A stretch of DNA of 40,199 nucleotides from Lachnospiraceae bacterium (GTDB lineage: Bacteria; Bacillota; Clostridia; Lachnospirales; Lachnospiraceae). The stretch covers positions 1-40,199 of the forward strand of contig JAFWIM010000121.1 of the NCBI GenBank assembly GCA_017514845.1, in the 5' to 3' direction. Position 1 is the first letter of the stretch; every line of letters begins with the position of its first letter. A program made the position numbers and the translations under genes. The notes under the pieces were generated by a model. It saw only the letters and a list, made by a program, of their open reading frames with translations. It was not told the DNA's origin and did not search any database. Positions 9,968 through 18,439 of this stretch are shown here, in pieces.

Positions 9968-10027
9968 ACTCCGCTCTGCAATCCGCCGGAGGCCGGATCC
10001 AGAGCGGAGTGCGCGAAGGTTTTTATT
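9959..10027 (+). terminator. Terminator with 20-bp perfect stem after the TSCPD gene
   Basis: CCTTCGCGCACTCCGCTCTG (9959-9978) is exactly complementary to 10000-10019. The loop is 21 nt with its own short stem, and the right arm is followed by TTTTTATTTT. The stop codon of convergent murG (10023-10025) lies inside this U-tract. The stem is far longer than termination needs and incorporates repeat modules. Confidence 0.92.
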
Positions 10028-11087
10028 TTCTATTCTTTTCAATAAGATCGACAATGACTGACACGGAATCGCTCTGCTCACTCTTCGACATGGCATCTAT
10101 ATACTTCTGTCGATTCTCATAGAGCTCGTTTATCGCCCGCACGAGGGCGTCTCCGACGATCTCTTCCTCCTCCATGACCATGGAAAATCCCTGCTTCTCA
10201 AAACTCCTCGCGTTCAGGATCTGATCGCCGCGGCTCGCCTTGGCCGAGAGCGGAATCAACAGATTCGGCTTTCTGAGGGCAGCGATCTCACAGATCGCGT
10301 TCGCGCCGGCGCGGGAAACAATGATGTCCGCTGCCGCGAAAAGATCCGGCAGCTCCGCGCTGATATACTCGTACTGAAGATACCCCTCCGTTCCGACGAG
10401 CGACTCATCCAGCTTTCCCTTGCCGCACAGATGAATGATATCGAACGTCTCAAGCAGAGTCGCGAGATCTTTTCTTATCGCTTCATTGACAGCAACAGCT
10501 CCCAGCGATCCGCCGGTGACCATGAGGATCGGCTTACTGCCTGATAATCCGGTGAAGGCCAGACCTCTCTCCCGGCTACCCTCTTTCAACTCGGCGCGGA
10601 TCGGTGTTCCCGTGAGGCAGGCTTTCTCCTTCGGCAGATTGGCCATGGTCTCCGGGAAATTGCAGCAGATCTTTTTAGCCATCGGGAGGCAGATCTTATT
10701 AGCCAGCCCGGGCGTCATGTCGGACTCATGCGAGATGACAGGTATGTGAAGGCGTGATGCCGAGTAAACGACAGGTACAGCTACAAAGCCGCCCTTTGAG
10801 AAGACAATATCCGGAGCGATCTGTCTCAGGTACTTTCTCGCCTCGAACACGCCCTTTAGGACCCTGAACGGATCCGTAAAGTTCTTCAGGTCAAAGTATC
10901 TCCTGAGTTTTCCGGTGGAGATCCCGTAATAGGGAATGCCGCAGTCCTCGATCAGTTTCTGCTCCATTCCGCCCTTGGAGCCGATATAGTAGATCTCATA
11001 CCCGAGTTCTCTCAGCTTCGGTAAGAGCGCGATGTTCGGTGTCACATGACCGGCCGTTCCGCCGCCGGTAAGCACTATTTTCTTCAT
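10023..11087 (-). CDS. murG: UDP-GlcNAc:lipid I N-acetylglucosaminyltransferase MurG
   Basis: Membrane-associated glycosyltransferase that converts lipid I to lipid II in peptidoglycan synthesis. The 354-residue protein has the N-terminal GGGTAGH loop (8-14) and GT-B fold of the family. The lipid-side domain contains FSKGGFVAVPV, and a C-terminal nucleotide-binding domain contains VTGGSLGAVAVN and SRAGANAICEIAAL. The frame is open to 11147, but the ATG at 11087 matches the family start and has GGAGA about 6 nt upstream. It stands alone, away from any mur/fts cluster. Its stop codon is embedded in the U-tract of the convergent TSCPD terminator. Confidence 0.93.
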   Translation of the reverse strand: MKKIVLTGGGTAGHVTPNIALLPKLRELGYEIYYIGSKGGMEQKLIEDCGIPYYGISTGKLRRYFDLKNFTDPFRVLKGVFEARKYLRQIAPDIVFSKGGFVAVPVVYSASRLHIPVISHESDMTPGLANKICLPMAKKICCNFPETMANLPKEKACLTGTPIRAELKEGSRERGLAFTGLSGSKPILMVTGGSLGAVAVNEAIRKDLATLLETFDIIHLCGKGKLDESLVGTEGYLQYEYISAELPDLFAAADIIVSRAGANAICEIAALRKPNLLIPLSAKASRGDQILNARSFEKQGFSMVMEEEEIVGDALVRAINELYENRQKYIDAMSKSEQSDSVSVIVDLIEKNRK

Positions 11088-11214
11088 AGTTTCTCCATTC
11101 TTTCCCGCGCATATTTCATTTGCAACGATGCAGGGCGGGCATATCACACGCTGTTCTGCCCTTTCGATTTACGCCTGCTGTTTCAATTCTCACTGTTAAG
11201 AGGAAAGCGCGGGA

Positions 11215-11262
11215 TTCTTTTTATATCTCTTTCATGATAAAATAATAACAGGATAAGTACAA
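11215..11262. promoter_or_regulatory. Overlapping divergent promoters for murG and the MBL gene
   Basis: On plus, TTCTTT (11215-11220), 17 nt, TAAAAT (11238-11243) points to the metallo-hydrolase. On minus, TTGTAC (11257-11262), 17 nt, TATCAT (11234-11239) points to murG. The two -10 boxes overlap, so the promoters would compete if both are real. Each has one weak hexamer. Confidence 0.45.
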
Positions 11263-11325
11263 CCGGCATTTTCAAGTCTCGTCTGATATGCCGCAGTAAG
11301 TTCGAATCGACCGGGAGGAATCTGT

Positions 11326-12942
11326 ATGCGAATTACATTTATCGGAGCAGACCACGAGGTAACGGGAAGCTGTCATTTTCTTCAGGCCTGCGGAAAAAAT
11401 ATCCTCATCGACTACGGTATGGAGCAGGGCCGGGACACCTTCGAGAACGTCCCCCTTCCTATTCATCCCTCAGAAATCGATTATGTGCTCCTCACACACG
11501 CGCATATCGACCATTCTGGCAACCTGCCTCTCCTGGCCACACAAGGTTTCACCGGTGAGATCCTGGCCACCAGAGCGACCTGTGATCTCTGTGAAATCAT
11601 GCTCCTCGACTCCGCTCATATTCAGGAATTTGAAGCAGAGTGGCGCAACAGAAAAGGAAAACGTCAGGGAAAAGACGAATACATCCCCTACTACACGACA
11701 GAAGATGCCGAGCGCATCCTGTGCCGCTTTGAGGCCTACGATTATGATACGATCTACACAGTCTGCGACGGCATAAAAATGCGCTTTACCGATGTCGGCC
11801 ATCTGCTCGGCTCCTCCGCCATCGAACTCTGGGTGACAGAGGACGGAAAAGAGACCAAAATCGTCTTTTCCGGCGATGTCGGCAACACGGACCAGCCGCT
11901 CCTCAAAAACCCGAAACACATCCAGAATGCGGACTATATTCTCATCGAATCCACCTACGGCGACAGGTCCCACGGGCCGCGCGTTGATTACGTGACCGAA
12001 CTCACCAGGATCATTCAGCGCACCTTCGACCGCGGCGGCAACGTGGTCATCCCCTCCTTCGCGGTCGGCAGAACGCAGGAAATGCTCTACTTCATCCGCC
12101 AGATCAAGGAGCAGGGCACGGTCAAGGGCCACGAAGGCTTCGAGGTATATGTGGACAGTCCTCTGGCCCAGAAGGCAACCGGCATATTCAACGAGCACAC
12201 CGCCGACTGCTTTGACGAGGAGGCTCGCAGTCTCGTGGCAAATGGGATCAATCCCATCTCGTTCCCCGGCCTTCGGCTTGCCGAAACAGCGGAGGAATCC
12301 AAAGAGATCAACTTCGATAAAGCTCCGAAAGTCATTATCTCCGCCAGCGGCATGTGCGATGCAGGCCGGATCAAGCATCACTTAAAACACAATCTCTGGA
12401 GATCGGACTCAACAATCCTCTTCGTCGGCTATCAGGCCGAGGGAACGCTCGGCAGAAGACTGCTCGAGGGAGAAAAGGAGGTCAAACTCTTTACTGAACC
12501 GATCACTGTCGCGGCGGAAATCTGCCAGCTTCCGGGTATCTCCGCCCACGCTGACAGAGAAGGTCTCGCCGACTGGGCATCATCCATTGAATATCCGCCG
12601 AAAAAATGTTTTGTCGTGCACGGTGACGATTCGGTCGTCGGTCCGTTCGCGGAGTATCTCCACGAGCAGCTCGGATGGGATACAATGGCTCCGTACTCGG
12701 GGACCGTCTATGATCTCACAACAGATGAAATTCTCCTTGAGACAGAGGGGATCCCGATCAAAAAGGACGAGGAGGAAGCAAGGCCTGCTGCCGCAAAGCA
12801 GAAGTCCACTCCGTACGTACGGCTCGAAAAGACAGGCGAACGCCTCATGGCTCTCATCCATGCGAGCCGCGGCCTCTCCAACAAGGATCTGGCCAAGTTC
12901 GCAAGCCAGCTGGCCGCGCTGTGCGACAAGTGGGAGGATTGA
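11326..12942 (+). CDS. Beta-CASP metallo-beta-lactamase-fold RNA hydrolase
   Basis: A 538-residue cytoplasmic protein of the metallo-beta-lactamase fold with beta-CASP insertion, the group that includes RNA-processing nucleases. The metal-binding HAHIDH is at 58-63, FSGDVG near 183, the beta-CASP SFAVGRTQEML near 245-255, and the C-terminal RNA-specific SAHADREGL near 405. A roughly 70-residue tail follows the usual core (about residue 460 on) and includes a basic, Lys/Glu-rich stretch. The ATG follows GGGAGG at spacing 7. It is monocistronic with its own terminator. Nuclease activity is expected from the family; the RNA target is unknown. Confidence 0.9.
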   Translation: MRITFIGADHEVTGSCHFLQACGKNILIDYGMEQGRDTFENVPLPIHPSEIDYVLLTHAHIDHSGNLPLLATQGFTGEILATRATCDLCEIMLLDSAHIQEFEAEWRNRKGKRQGKDEYIPYYTTEDAERILCRFEAYDYDTIYTVCDGIKMRFTDVGHLLGSSAIELWVTEDGKETKIVFSGDVGNTDQPLLKNPKHIQNADYILIESTYGDRSHGPRVDYVTELTRIIQRTFDRGGNVVIPSFAVGRTQEMLYFIRQIKEQGTVKGHEGFEVYVDSPLAQKATGIFNEHTADCFDEEARSLVANGINPISFPGLRLAETAEESKEINFDKAPKVIISASGMCDAGRIKHHLKHNLWRSDSTILFVGYQAEGTLGRRLLEGEKEVKLFTEPITVAAEICQLPGISAHADREGLADWASSIEYPPKKCFVVHGDDSVVGPFAEYLHEQLGWDTMAPYSGTVYDLTTDEILLETEGIPIKKDEEEARPAAAKQKSTPYVRLEKTGERLMALIHASRGLSNKDLAKFASQLAALCDKWED

Positions 12943-12996
12943 CCTCGCCGGTTCGTCACACCGATCTCCGCTCTTACGGGTTTGGCTATGTAAAAG

Positions 12997-13033
12997 GGGC
13001 TGTCGCATCAGAATGCGGCAGCCCATCTTTTTT
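12997..13033 (+). terminator. Terminator of the MBL-fold gene
   Basis: GGGCTGTCGCAT (12997-13008) pairs with ATGCGGCAGCCC (13013-13024, one G-U pair) around a CAGA loop, followed by ATCTTTTTT. The stop codon of the convergent HIT gene (13032-13034) lies at the end of this U-tract. Confidence 0.92.
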
Positions 13034-13445
13034 ACTCACCGGCCTCGGAGAATTTTGCCAGGATCTCATCCCTCGCCTCATCCGTCAGCTTTCCGGGTCT
13101 CCAAAGAATATTCTGTCCGTCGTCATTGTATCTCGGGATCAGATGGATATGGAAATGGAAAACGGTCTGGCCTGCTGCCGGCTTATTATTCTGAACGATG
13201 TTAAAGCCGTCGCAGTTCATGGCTTTTGTGAGGCGGATCGCGATCTTTTTCGCCAGAACGGCAGCTTTCGCAAGAAGCTCCTCCGGGATCTCATAGATAT
13301 CCGCGTAATGCTGTTTCGGCAGGATCAGGCAGTGGCCCTTAGTGGCCGGCCCAGCATCAAGGATCACACGGAAATCATCATCTTCATAAAGTGTCGCTGT
13401 CGGGATCTCACCACCTGCCAGCATGCAGAAAATACAATCAGACAT
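13032..13445 (-). CDS. HIT-family nucleotide-binding hydrolase
   Basis: A 137-residue HIT protein with the histidine triad HFHIHLIPR (His97, 99, 101) that forms the nucleotide hydrolase/transferase active site. An N-terminal CxxC (Cys4/Cys7) is typical of bacterial Hint-like proteins, as are GHCLILPKQHY and the FNIVQNN segment. Substrates are usually nucleoside phosphoramidates or dinucleotides. GGGAGG lies 7 nt before the ATG. A TTGCGA-17-TATAAT promoter in the end of the upstream FHA gene lets it be expressed apart from the pilus operon. A small hairpin (GCGGAC/GTCCGC) sits in the leader. Confidence 0.93.
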   Translation of the reverse strand: MSDCIFCMLAGGEIPTATLYEDDDFRVILDAGPATKGHCLILPKQHYADIYEIPEELLAKAAVLAKKIAIRLTKAMNCDGFNIVQNNKPAAGQTVFHFHIHLIPRYNDDGQNILWRPGKLTDEARDEILAKFSEAGE

Positions 13446-13511
13446 ATACTATCCTCCCATTTCTTGCCGCCGCGGACATATAAGGTCCGCCTCGATACAA
13501 ATTTTTATCTG

Positions 13512-13540
13512 ATTATACACCTCCCCCGCGGCTTTCGCAA
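13512..13540 (-). promoter_or_regulatory. Promoter of the HIT gene within the FHA gene end
   Basis: Minus-strand -35 TTGCGA (13535-13540), 17 nt, -10 TATAAT (13512-13517). The -10 spans the FHA gene stop codon (TAA). The leader is about 60 nt. Confidence 0.72.
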
Positions 13541-14916
13541 TCAGCCCCGTCATCGGCGCTGAAGATATAGGAAACATCCGCAAATGTGATCACATCCCCC
13601 TCCGAGAGCACTCTCTCCTCCTCACCGCAGACAGCTTCACCGTTCACAGTCGTTCCGTTCCGGCTGGAGAGGTCTCCGATGAAATATCGCCCTGCCCTGA
13701 ATCTCAGCCTTGCGTGGATGCGGCTCACAGCGGGCGAATCGATGATCATATCGACATACTGCTGATTTTTGCCGATCAGGATATCATCCCCTGTCAGATG
13801 TTTCCCTGTCTGCCCCTCCGACGTCGGAAGAAGCCACCGGTCCTCCGGTCCGCGTGCCGGCCTGTAGGAGGACAGCAGCATAGTCACCGGGAGCTCGTCA
13901 CGGGAATCCCGCTCCGGGATATCTTCCCGCTCCATAAGCGCCGGACCGCTGTCTCCTTTTTCGACCGGCAGCGACATGTCATTCGGCTGAGCAGTCTCCG
14001 CCTTCATTTCCTGCCGTACTTCCGGGATCTCCTCCTGCCGTCCCACCGGCATATCTTTTGCGTTCCCGCGGCGCTCCCGCACCAGATACACCAGAAGCAC
14101 AGCCGCGCAGATACCGGCAGCGATGCCGCATATCGTATATATGCTTATGTATCGAAGAAGGTCCGTGTGCAGGACCGCAAATACCGCCGCGAGGATCAAA
14201 AGTCCGGCAAAGACCGCTATGACTGCGGGGCGTCCGGGAAGCCGGGGCTTTTCAGCCTTTCCCGACAGCCCGACATTTTGCCTGCTGTCAGCCTGCTCCT
14301 CCTTTGGATACTGTATGCTGATCTCAGGTTCGGCGGCCGATATTTCATCTGTCAGCGGCTCCCTCTCGGTCCGGTCTTTTTCGTAAAGCACTCCCATAAG
14401 GTCTCCGAGCTGCGTATTATTCTCCTGGACTTCATGGCAGAACCGATATCCGAGGACAATAGCCCTCTGATCGCTGTGATCCGCGCAGCCGAGGAGATAC
14501 TCGGTGAGTTCTCTGAGCGATTTTCGGATATCCTTGCAGTAGAAAGGCACATACATCAGGCGGATCTCCATCGTATCAAAGTCCATGCATACGCAGGACG
14601 GCGAAAGAATCAGGTGCCGAAAGTCAAGCAGATAGTCCTCGAGCCCCTCAAGTATCCTAAGGATCTCCGACAGAATTTTCGTTATCTCGCTCTTTCCGAT
14701 CTTCCGGCTCTCGCAGAAGACTGTGAGCTTCTGAAGAGAGGTCACATCATAGCTGTACCATATCTCCGCATCGATATACTGCATCCTGCAGTTGAGAAGC
14801 CCCGGGATCCTGTTGGCCGAGATTACTCTGGTCTCGTAGTCATCCGGCACATCCGGTCCTGCTCCCTTAACGATCATATAATTGTGGTTCATATCCCGTC
14901 TGTACTCAATATCCAT
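13513..14916 (-). CDS. DUF6382/FHA-domain membrane protein of the Tad operon
   Basis: This 467-residue protein has an N-terminal DUF6382-like domain (about 1-175), an acidic linker, and two adjacent membrane segments near 230-285. A second linker leads to a C-terminal FHA domain (about 385-455) with GKNQQYVDMIID, the SRIHARL phosphothreonine-binding loop and SSRNGTTVNG. FHA domains read phosphothreonine, so the protein may couple a Ser/Thr kinase to pilus function; no kinase gene is in the window. It is last in the pilus operon, starting 3 nt past the TadE-like gene, with an AGGGA site inside the end of that gene. The family pairing with Tad genes is known in Clostridia; the role is inferred. 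Confidence 0.85.
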   Translation of the reverse strand: MDIEYRRDMNHNYMIVKGAGPDVPDDYETRVISANRIPGLLNCRMQYIDAEIWYSYDVTSLQKLTVFCESRKIGKSEITKILSEILRILEGLEDYLLDFRHLILSPSCVCMDFDTMEIRLMYVPFYCKDIRKSLRELTEYLLGCADHSDQRAIVLGYRFCHEVQENNTQLGDLMGVLYEKDRTEREPLTDEISAAEPEISIQYPKEEQADSRQNVGLSGKAEKPRLPGRPAVIAVFAGLLILAAVFAVLHTDLLRYISIYTICGIAAGICAAVLLVYLVRERRGNAKDMPVGRQEEIPEVRQEMKAETAQPNDMSLPVEKGDSGPALMEREDIPERDSRDELPVTMLLSSYRPARGPEDRWLLPTSEGQTGKHLTGDDILIGKNQQYVDMIIDSPAVSRIHARLRFRAGRYFIGDLSSRNGTTVNGEAVCGEEERVLSEGDVITFADVSYIFSADDGADCESRGGGV

Positions 14917-14919
14917 TCT

Positions 14920-15348
14920 CTATCCCTGCCCGAAAATCTTTTTGACCGCCCGCATCCTCCAAAGATAAGTCACCGGCTTCACCTTTCTGTACCCCGCGTG
15001 CTCGGAAATGCTGTAAAGCCTTCTGCCGGTGTAGTAGACTGTTCCCGCCGTGTAGGAGACAGTCCTCATGTTTCCTCCGTCCGTGCGGCTCGCGGATATA
15101 TCCGATGAAAAAAGCAGTGCCGGATCGGGCTGCTCGTGACCGCTGATCGACTGTTCCACCGCATACGAGCGAAGGTAGTTCCGGTTATGCACGTGCATGC
15201 AGAGATACAGCGAAGAGAGGATGACCATCAGGATGACCGGCATGATCAGCGCAGCCTCCACAGTGAATGCCGCCCTGACGAGACCGTTCCTCTGCCCGCC
15301 CACGTCCCGGGTCCTTATTTGTCGGTCGCTTTCGCCAATCACTCTCAT
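14920..15348 (-). CDS. TadE-like pseudopilin (first)
   Basis: A 142-residue protein with a basic N-terminus and one hydrophobic segment starting AAFTVEAALIMPVILMV (about residues 27-45). It has the Glu near its start that is typical of TadE-like pseudopilins processed by the Tad prepilin peptidase. The rest is short, basic and has no recognised domain. An upstream TTG in frame is rejected because GGAGG (15359-15363) lies between it and the ATG at 15348. It follows the peptidase gene after a GC-rich 123-nt gap with no convincing gene. It probably sits in the membrane as a minor pilus component. Confidence 0.8.
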   Translation of the reverse strand: MRVIGESDRQIRTRDVGGQRNGLVRAAFTVEAALIMPVILMVILSSLYLCMHVHNRNYLRSYAVEQSISGHEQPDPALLFSSDISASRTDGGNMRTVSYTAGTVYYTGRRLYSISEHAGYRKVKPVTYLWRMRAVKKIFGQG

Positions 15349-15471
15349 TCGCTCAGCACCTCCTGTCAATCGGCAGCGCCGGAGCGCGGACTGCCGCGCA
15401 CATCAGCACTCACCCCCGCGCTGCCCGCGCGTATCGAAGCTCACCTGCCCCCGCGGATCTGCGCCCCGCTG

Positions 15472-15900
15472 TCACAGTACTTTGATCATGAGACACAGCA
15501 CATACCCGCCAAGGAGGAAGGGCACGAACGCAAAGCTTCTCCTGCCACCGGATCCACCGAGAAATAATAAACCCGCATAGACGGACGCCAGAAACATCCC
15601 GCAGGCCGCTGTTGTAAATATGTCCGTCACAGATAGACAGCCCGCGAGAGCTATAAGCACAAGGCCGTCTCCGGCACCGACCGCTCCCCCGGATAAGAAA
15701 GAAAAGAGGAAAAAACATATCCCCGGGAGCATGGATGCCGGAAGCGGATTGTCCTTTGGGGATCCCGCGCACAAAACGATAATGCCCGCGATCCCGCCTG
15801 CCACAGTGAGCGGCAGACTGATTTCATGGCGGCGGACATCTGTAAAGCTGTCCGCCGAAAGAATAAAAAGCGCTATGGCGCGCGTGATTTCCTGTCTCAT
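15472..15900 (-). CDS. Type IV prepilin peptidase (A24 family, TadV/CpaA-like)
   Basis: A 142-residue polytopic membrane protein with the two active-site aspartates of A24 peptidases: FTDVRRHEIS (Asp21) and GAGDG (Asp78). There are about four to five hydrophobic segments. The short length and lack of an N-methylase domain fit Tad-type peptidases, which cleave Flp pilin and TadE-like leaders. The start is ATG at 15900; an in-frame TTG two codons earlier is possible. No good ribosome site is seen, and with a 10-nt gap after the upstream gene, coupled translation is likely. Confidence 0.88.
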   Translation of the reverse strand: MRQEITRAIALFILSADSFTDVRRHEISLPLTVAGGIAGIIVLCAGSPKDNPLPASMLPGICFFLFSFLSGGAVGAGDGLVLIALAGCLSVTDIFTTAACGMFLASVYAGLLFLGGSGGRRSFAFVPFLLGGYVLCLMIKVL

Positions 15901-15910
15901 CGCCAAGTCT

Positions 15911-16711
15911 TCATACCGCGTCCCGCGCGGCGCACCGCGAGCACCGGCAGAGATCTCTGTGGTCCGTAAGTCTCGCGATTCTCACATGTCTTGTGAGACT
16001 TCCGTAATCTGTCGAAGGATAGTAATAATCTCCCTTGGCCGTGATATAAACGTCCCCGCTGTACCCTGCCGGAAAACCGGGACAAGGCCTGTAGCGGCTG
16101 CCGTACTGATTTCTCATGCGGCCGACCGAAGACATGTCCGTGCGCATCACGCACAGATTCAGATGTGTGCAGTCCGCGTGCGTGTGGTACACCTCCTGAT
16201 TCTCGGTGAGATACACATATTCTCCGGAATTTTCCGCTGCCTCCGTCTTCTCATCGCTCCCGCTGTAGCCTGTCCACGGATGGACGCGCGCCCGGATCGC
16301 GATTTTCATATCCGGTACCGGAAAACACCTCACAGGGAAGCGGTAAGTGACCGTCCATGGGATATCGATCCAGGCTTCATCGCCGTCGCTGCCGAGTGTG
16401 CCGGCATACATCGCCATCTGTCTTACCCGGTTAGACAGTTCCAGGCTTTTTTCTGTGTACAGGCCTACCGCATCCATGAAGGAGATGAGCATGATAATAC
16501 ACAGAAAAAAGAATGGCAGCGCAATGGCACACTCGACAGTCAGGGAGGCTCTGAATAATACTGAACAGCTCCACCTATCATTCCCTCGACTCGTTCGCGA
16601 GTCATACGACGCAGGGTCTTTCCCGGAGGCCCTGAGGCAAGCCTTTTCACTGTCTGCCGACCGCTCCCGGAGAGATTCAATTGTTCGGACAATATACATG
16701 TGAAAAGGCAT
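15911..16711 (-). CDS. TadE-like protein with duplicated Cys/His C-terminal module
   Basis: A 266-residue protein with a TadE-type segment (about 55-85: FRASLTVECAIALPFFF) and an exposed C-terminal part. Two related stretches follow each other: 166-213 (VYLT, YHTHADCTHL, ending YRPCPGF) and 221-260 (VYIT, YYYPSTDYGSL, ending LCRCSRC). Both follow a pattern I know from other proteins: VYxT..YH..C..L, then PCxxC. The first keeps His176/178 and Cys181 but has lost the last Cys; the second has lost the His/Cys half but keeps CxxC. GGAGG sits 9 nt before the chosen ATG. It starts 22 nt after the DUF5702 gene. The pilus role comes from context; metal or redox function is inference. Confidence 0.75.
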   Translation of the reverse strand: MPFHMYIVRTIESLRERSADSEKACLRASGKDPASYDSRTSRGNDRWSCSVLFRASLTVECAIALPFFFLCIIMLISFMDAVGLYTEKSLELSNRVRQMAMYAGTLGSDGDEAWIDIPWTVTYRFPVRCFPVPDMKIAIRARVHPWTGYSGSDEKTEAAENSGEYVYLTENQEVYHTHADCTHLNLCVMRTDMSSVGRMRNQYGSRYRPCPGFPAGYSGDVYITAKGDYYYPSTDYGSLTRHVRIARLTDHRDLCRCSRCAARDAV

Positions 16712-16733
16712 GCCTCAAAACCTCCATGAGTAT

Positions 16734-18251
16734 TTACCGGTCAAAAAAGTCCTTATACGACATTGTCCGGCTCATCGTCCATGTTCTTTTATGTTCAGAG
16801 ATGACGCCGGTATCGAACGTCAGGGCAAATATGCATGTGTCCAGCCTAAAGTTCGCTCTTCCGAGTCCCCTCAGAGTGCTCTCGACCATGTCAAGGCTCC
16901 TTGAGACGGAGACCTGCATATCGGCAAGAAACAGATAGAACCGGAGATAATCCGTGTAGCTGACACCGCCCGGCACATCCCGTGACATTGCGCCGAGGGC
17001 ATCTGCAGCCACTATTCCCGGTATGGCCCGAAGATCCACCTGCCATGTCTCAGCGCTCTTTGTGAGCGCAGTCCTTTTTCCCCCGAGCAGAGCCCTCACA
17101 TCGACTATGCTCTCGCAGAAAGCCCACCCGGCCGCGATCAGTGCCCCTATGACGGGCGCCGCGAACGGAATCAGCAGCATGGCGGCCACTCCCTGGGCGC
17201 ATGCTTCCACCTCAGCGCGTCTTACGGGATCGGTGTAAAGATAAATAATATTGGCTGCTTCTCTCGTCAGAAGAAGTTTCCTGACGATTGCTTCAAGATT
17301 GGCAGGATCCGTATCACCGCCCTCCAGAATATATTCCGTCTGGTAGGCGAGACCGCGATTCTCCGCGGGCGTCACATAGTTGCCGAAGTGAGTAATAACG
17401 TACTCATTGTAGAGAACTTTCGAATAGGCTCCTCCCGTGTTGTCGGGAACATCGATCACTCCGATCCCCGACTCAGCTGTCCGGTCTCTGAGCAGACCGG
17501 CGCCCTCTATACTGCTCTGCGACACATCGGATACATCCCCGAGGACCAACTCCATAAAGGTCATCTGCCTGAGCCGCTCGATTGCGGGCAGCGGATTCCC
17601 GTACTCATTGCCCGCCTCCGCCGCCGCGGCCGCAGCCTCTTCCGCCGCGGCATCGCCCTCTGCTCTCTGCGCATCATTTTCAGCTCTCGCAGCGGCTGCC
17701 TCCTCCTCGATCTCAGCGTATGAAGTGCCGACAGTCTGACCTTCCAGATCCGTCCCCCGGGCTTCCTGCGATCTGGTATACGCCGCATTTTGCGGTACAC
17801 GGTCAAGAAGCTCTGAAATGCCCTGTGCGCCGATCGTCTCTTTCATATACTCAATTGCCGAAGACGCAAATATCTGTCCGTTCACATCCGTCGCGAGCGT
17901 ATATCCCGAAAGACAACTGTCCGTTTGGGACAGCGATAGGAGATTTCCTCCTCCCGCTATCCTTCCTTTTTTGGGGTGAAGGATATACTGCATGGCATCC
18001 TCGATCCTGTCAGAGAGTGCGAGCGGACACAGTCTGTCCGTGCCGCAGCTCCCGTCAATAAAGAACACATCAAAGTTCTCAAGGAGATCTCGGTCGTACT
18101 GTGCAAATGTTGAGAACATAGCCTGATCCACACTGTTGGCAAGCTGCATGCGACCCGCCTGTGCCCTGACGGAATAGAACACAGCGGCCAAAAGTGCTGT
18201 CATGACGAGCATCACAAGGCTCAGATATATTGAAATACTGCCTCGGCGCAT
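16734..18251 (-). CDS. DUF5702 protein of the Tad pilus operon
   Basis: This 505-residue protein begins RRGSISIYLS with a single membrane helix (about 7-27) followed by a TadG-like extracellular region (NSVDQAMFSTFAQYDRDLLENFDV), the hallmark of DUF5702. A very Ala/Glu-rich helix lies at about 178-220. A second hydrophobic pair (about 360-385, VAAMLLIPFAAPVIGALIAAGWAF) may insert in the membrane. AAAGGAG lies 6 nt before the ATG. It sits directly downstream of the Flp pilin, as in related Clostridia, and is probably a pilus-associated surface protein. Its biochemical role is not known to me. Confidence 0.85.
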   Translation of the reverse strand: MRRGSISIYLSLVMLVMTALLAAVFYSVRAQAGRMQLANSVDQAMFSTFAQYDRDLLENFDVFFIDGSCGTDRLCPLALSDRIEDAMQYILHPKKGRIAGGGNLLSLSQTDSCLSGYTLATDVNGQIFASSAIEYMKETIGAQGISELLDRVPQNAAYTRSQEARGTDLEGQTVGTSYAEIEEEAAAARAENDAQRAEGDAAAEEAAAAAAEAGNEYGNPLPAIERLRQMTFMELVLGDVSDVSQSSIEGAGLLRDRTAESGIGVIDVPDNTGGAYSKVLYNEYVITHFGNYVTPAENRGLAYQTEYILEGGDTDPANLEAIVRKLLLTREAANIIYLYTDPVRRAEVEACAQGVAAMLLIPFAAPVIGALIAAGWAFCESIVDVRALLGGKRTALTKSAETWQVDLRAIPGIVAADALGAMSRDVPGGVSYTDYLRFYLFLADMQVSVSRSLDMVESTLRGLGRANFRLDTCIFALTFDTGVISEHKRTWTMSRTMSYKDFFDR

Positions 18252-18309
18252 AGGACTCTCCTTTGATTTTCGGCGGACCGGCGTGCTCTCCGCCGTTTTT
18301 CCTTCCTCT

Positions 18310-18355
18310 CTTCCGGCCTCCGCCCGCCAGGGGAAAGCAGGGCGAATGCCGGAAG
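18310..18355 (-). promoter_or_regulatory. Strong hairpin between pilin and DUF5702 genes
   Basis: CTTCCGGC (8 bp) plus an adjacent 7-bp GC stem fold around a ~14-nt loop, with no U-tract. Lying 84 nt past the pilin stop, it could protect the short pilin mRNA from 3' decay and so uncouple pilin level from downstream genes. The regulatory role is inference; the rest of the gap (18252-18439) shows no gene. Confidence 0.5.
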
Positions 18356-18439
18356 TTTATGCAAGGATACACTATCATAGGACGGCCTGACGGCCTCAGG
18401 TCACTTCCTGACAGCCGGCAGGTAAGGGCCGGATCCTCC

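Noticed and set aside
11300-11325. GTTCGAATC before the MBL-fold gene, resembling a tRNA T-loop
   Set aside because: The flanks do not form a T-stem and no other tRNA arm is found; it lies in the gene's leader next to the ribosome site.
13714-15108. Plus-strand frame antisense to the FHA and TadE-like genes (464 codons)
   Set aside because: The opposite strand holds the FHA and TadE proteins with ribosome sites and operon spacing; the antisense frame has none of these.
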